Shown in pieces: positions 63,677-64,000 of a stretch of DNA of 64,000 nt; within the stretch, counting starts at the first letter, position 1, and each line of letters opens with the position of its first letter. The stretch spans positions 62,001 to 126,000 of the forward strand of contig NZ_AUCV01000002.1 in NCBI RefSeq assembly GCF_000429945.1. The letters run 5' to 3'. The stretch is from Desulfogranum japonicum DSM 18378 (GTDB lineage: Bacteria; Desulfobacterota; Desulfobulbia; Desulfobulbales; Desulfobulbaceae). The notes beneath the pieces were generated by a model. That model saw nothing but the letters and a program-made list of their open reading frames with translations. It was not told where the DNA came from and searched no databases. Both the position numbers and the translations under genes were made by a program.

Positions 63677-64000
63677 TCAAAATACTCTTTCATTTCCAGC
63701 ACTGTATTCTTTATAGGAGATATTTGCATCAAGGAGTTCATTTATATTGTTGAAAACTTTGCGTATATTTTGCGGAGGATTCTCCATGGTACAGCGACGC
63801 ATGCTTGCCCCCTGCCTGAATGCTGTTATTACTGCATCGATTTCCTCAATCGGCTCAGAAAGATTTTTCTGCAGAGAACGAAGAAAAATCATCCCTATGA
63901 TAAATGAAGTGGTGCCCATAAATACAATAGCCCATGCTCCGGCTTTTCCCAGTTGCTGGGCCCCAATATCGGCTCTATGCATCGCCTTTCGATTAACTTC
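63677..64000 (-). CDS. 3' part of a HAMP-type membrane sensor protein (cut by window edge)
   Basis: The frame stays open from 63677 to the right edge, so the 5' part lies outside. The visible 107 residues hold a membrane helix (WAIVFMGTTSFIIGMIFLRSL) followed by a HAMP-like linker (NLSEPIEEIDAVITAFRQGA) and a short tail. A HAMP segment without a following kinase or methyl-accepting domain means the protein ends soon after the membrane. It is perhaps a truncated chemoreceptor or kinase remnant, or a small sensor. Confidence 0.65.
   Translation of the reverse strand, partial: EVNRKAMHRADIGAQQLGKAGAWAIVFMGTTSFIIGMIFLRSLQKNLSEPIEEIDAVITAFRQGASMRRCTMENPPQNIRKVFNNINELLDANISYKEYSAGNERVF

Overview
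The window reads as chromosomal DNA of a strictly anaerobic, low-to-mid GC Gram-negative bacterium. The best guess is Desulfobacterota, order Desulfobulbales (sulfate reducers or sulfur disproportionators). This is inferred from gene content and gene order, not from a marker-gene search. The pointers are a four-subunit ferredoxin-dependent 2-oxoacid oxidoreductase (korDABC), an EtfA carrying an N-terminal two-cluster ferredoxin domain inside a fatty-acid cluster, a Na+-pumping decarboxylase beta/gamma pair, citramalate synthase next to aspartate kinase, a TAXI-type TRAP transporter, and an Mla lipid-transport operon that shows an outer membrane. GTG and TTG starts are frequent. No rRNA, tRNA, CRISPR array, intact transposase or prophage was seen. 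Layout: (1) 1-4.65 kb is loose and accessory-like: a PhzE-type chorismate-utilising enzyme, a 0.76-kb gap, an RRM protein, a cold-shock protein with a structured leader, a 5'-truncated HAD phosphatase pseudogene, and a small ORF between short direct repeats. (2) 4.65-7.8 kb (+) holds yjbQ, a YyaL-type thioredoxin-fold protein and a voltage-gated-type K+ channel with a C-terminal zinc ribbon. It converges on queD and tviB (-). (3) 10.0-20.4 kb (+) holds a tRNA methyltransferase and comM, a hybrid histidine kinase with an unknown anchored protein, then HPr, PTS enzyme I and thiL. (4) 20.45-22.7 kb is a 0.8-kb gap with hairpins and a dispersed repeat, then a GntR/FCD regulator with its own promoter/operator, and a PilZ protein. 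(5) 22.7-25.5 kb is an mlaE-F-D-A operon lacking mlaC and mlaB. (6) 25.9-36.5 kb is the lipid-synthesis run DUF177, rpmF, plsX, fabH, acyl-CoA dehydrogenase, etfB, etfA(ferredoxin), fabG, acpP, fabF, rpiB, followed by nrdR and ribD. (7) 36.6-48.0 kb (-) holds oadB/oadG, then lysC-cimA-comEA-miaA-recJ-purB-DUF4911-miaB read leftwards. (8) 48.2-51.8 kb (+) holds trmL, serC, a radical SAM protein and rlmN. (9) 51.8-57.1 kb (-) holds two unknowns, an iron-sulfur flavoprotein-like gene and korDABC. (10) 57.45-61.6 kb (+) holds a TAXI substrate-binding protein, a fused TRAP permease and a universal stress protein. (11) 62.2-63.7 kb holds lexA and a DUF72 gene, then a partial HAMP-type membrane protein that runs off the right edge. 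Working together: ferredoxin reduced by KorDABC could serve flavin-based steps such as the Acd/EtfBA(ferredoxin) set. PlsX, FabH, FabG, AcpP and FabF supply acyl chains to the envelope, and Mla moves phospholipid between the membranes. The most unusual signals are the Acd-EtfBA insertion in a fab cluster that shows no enoyl-ACP reductase and no fabD, an orphan phzE-like gene, and a pair of inverted ~88-bp elements at 20.8 and 58.5 kb, one of which separates the TRAP binding protein from its permease. I did not find an unmistakably new multi-gene defence or mobile system.
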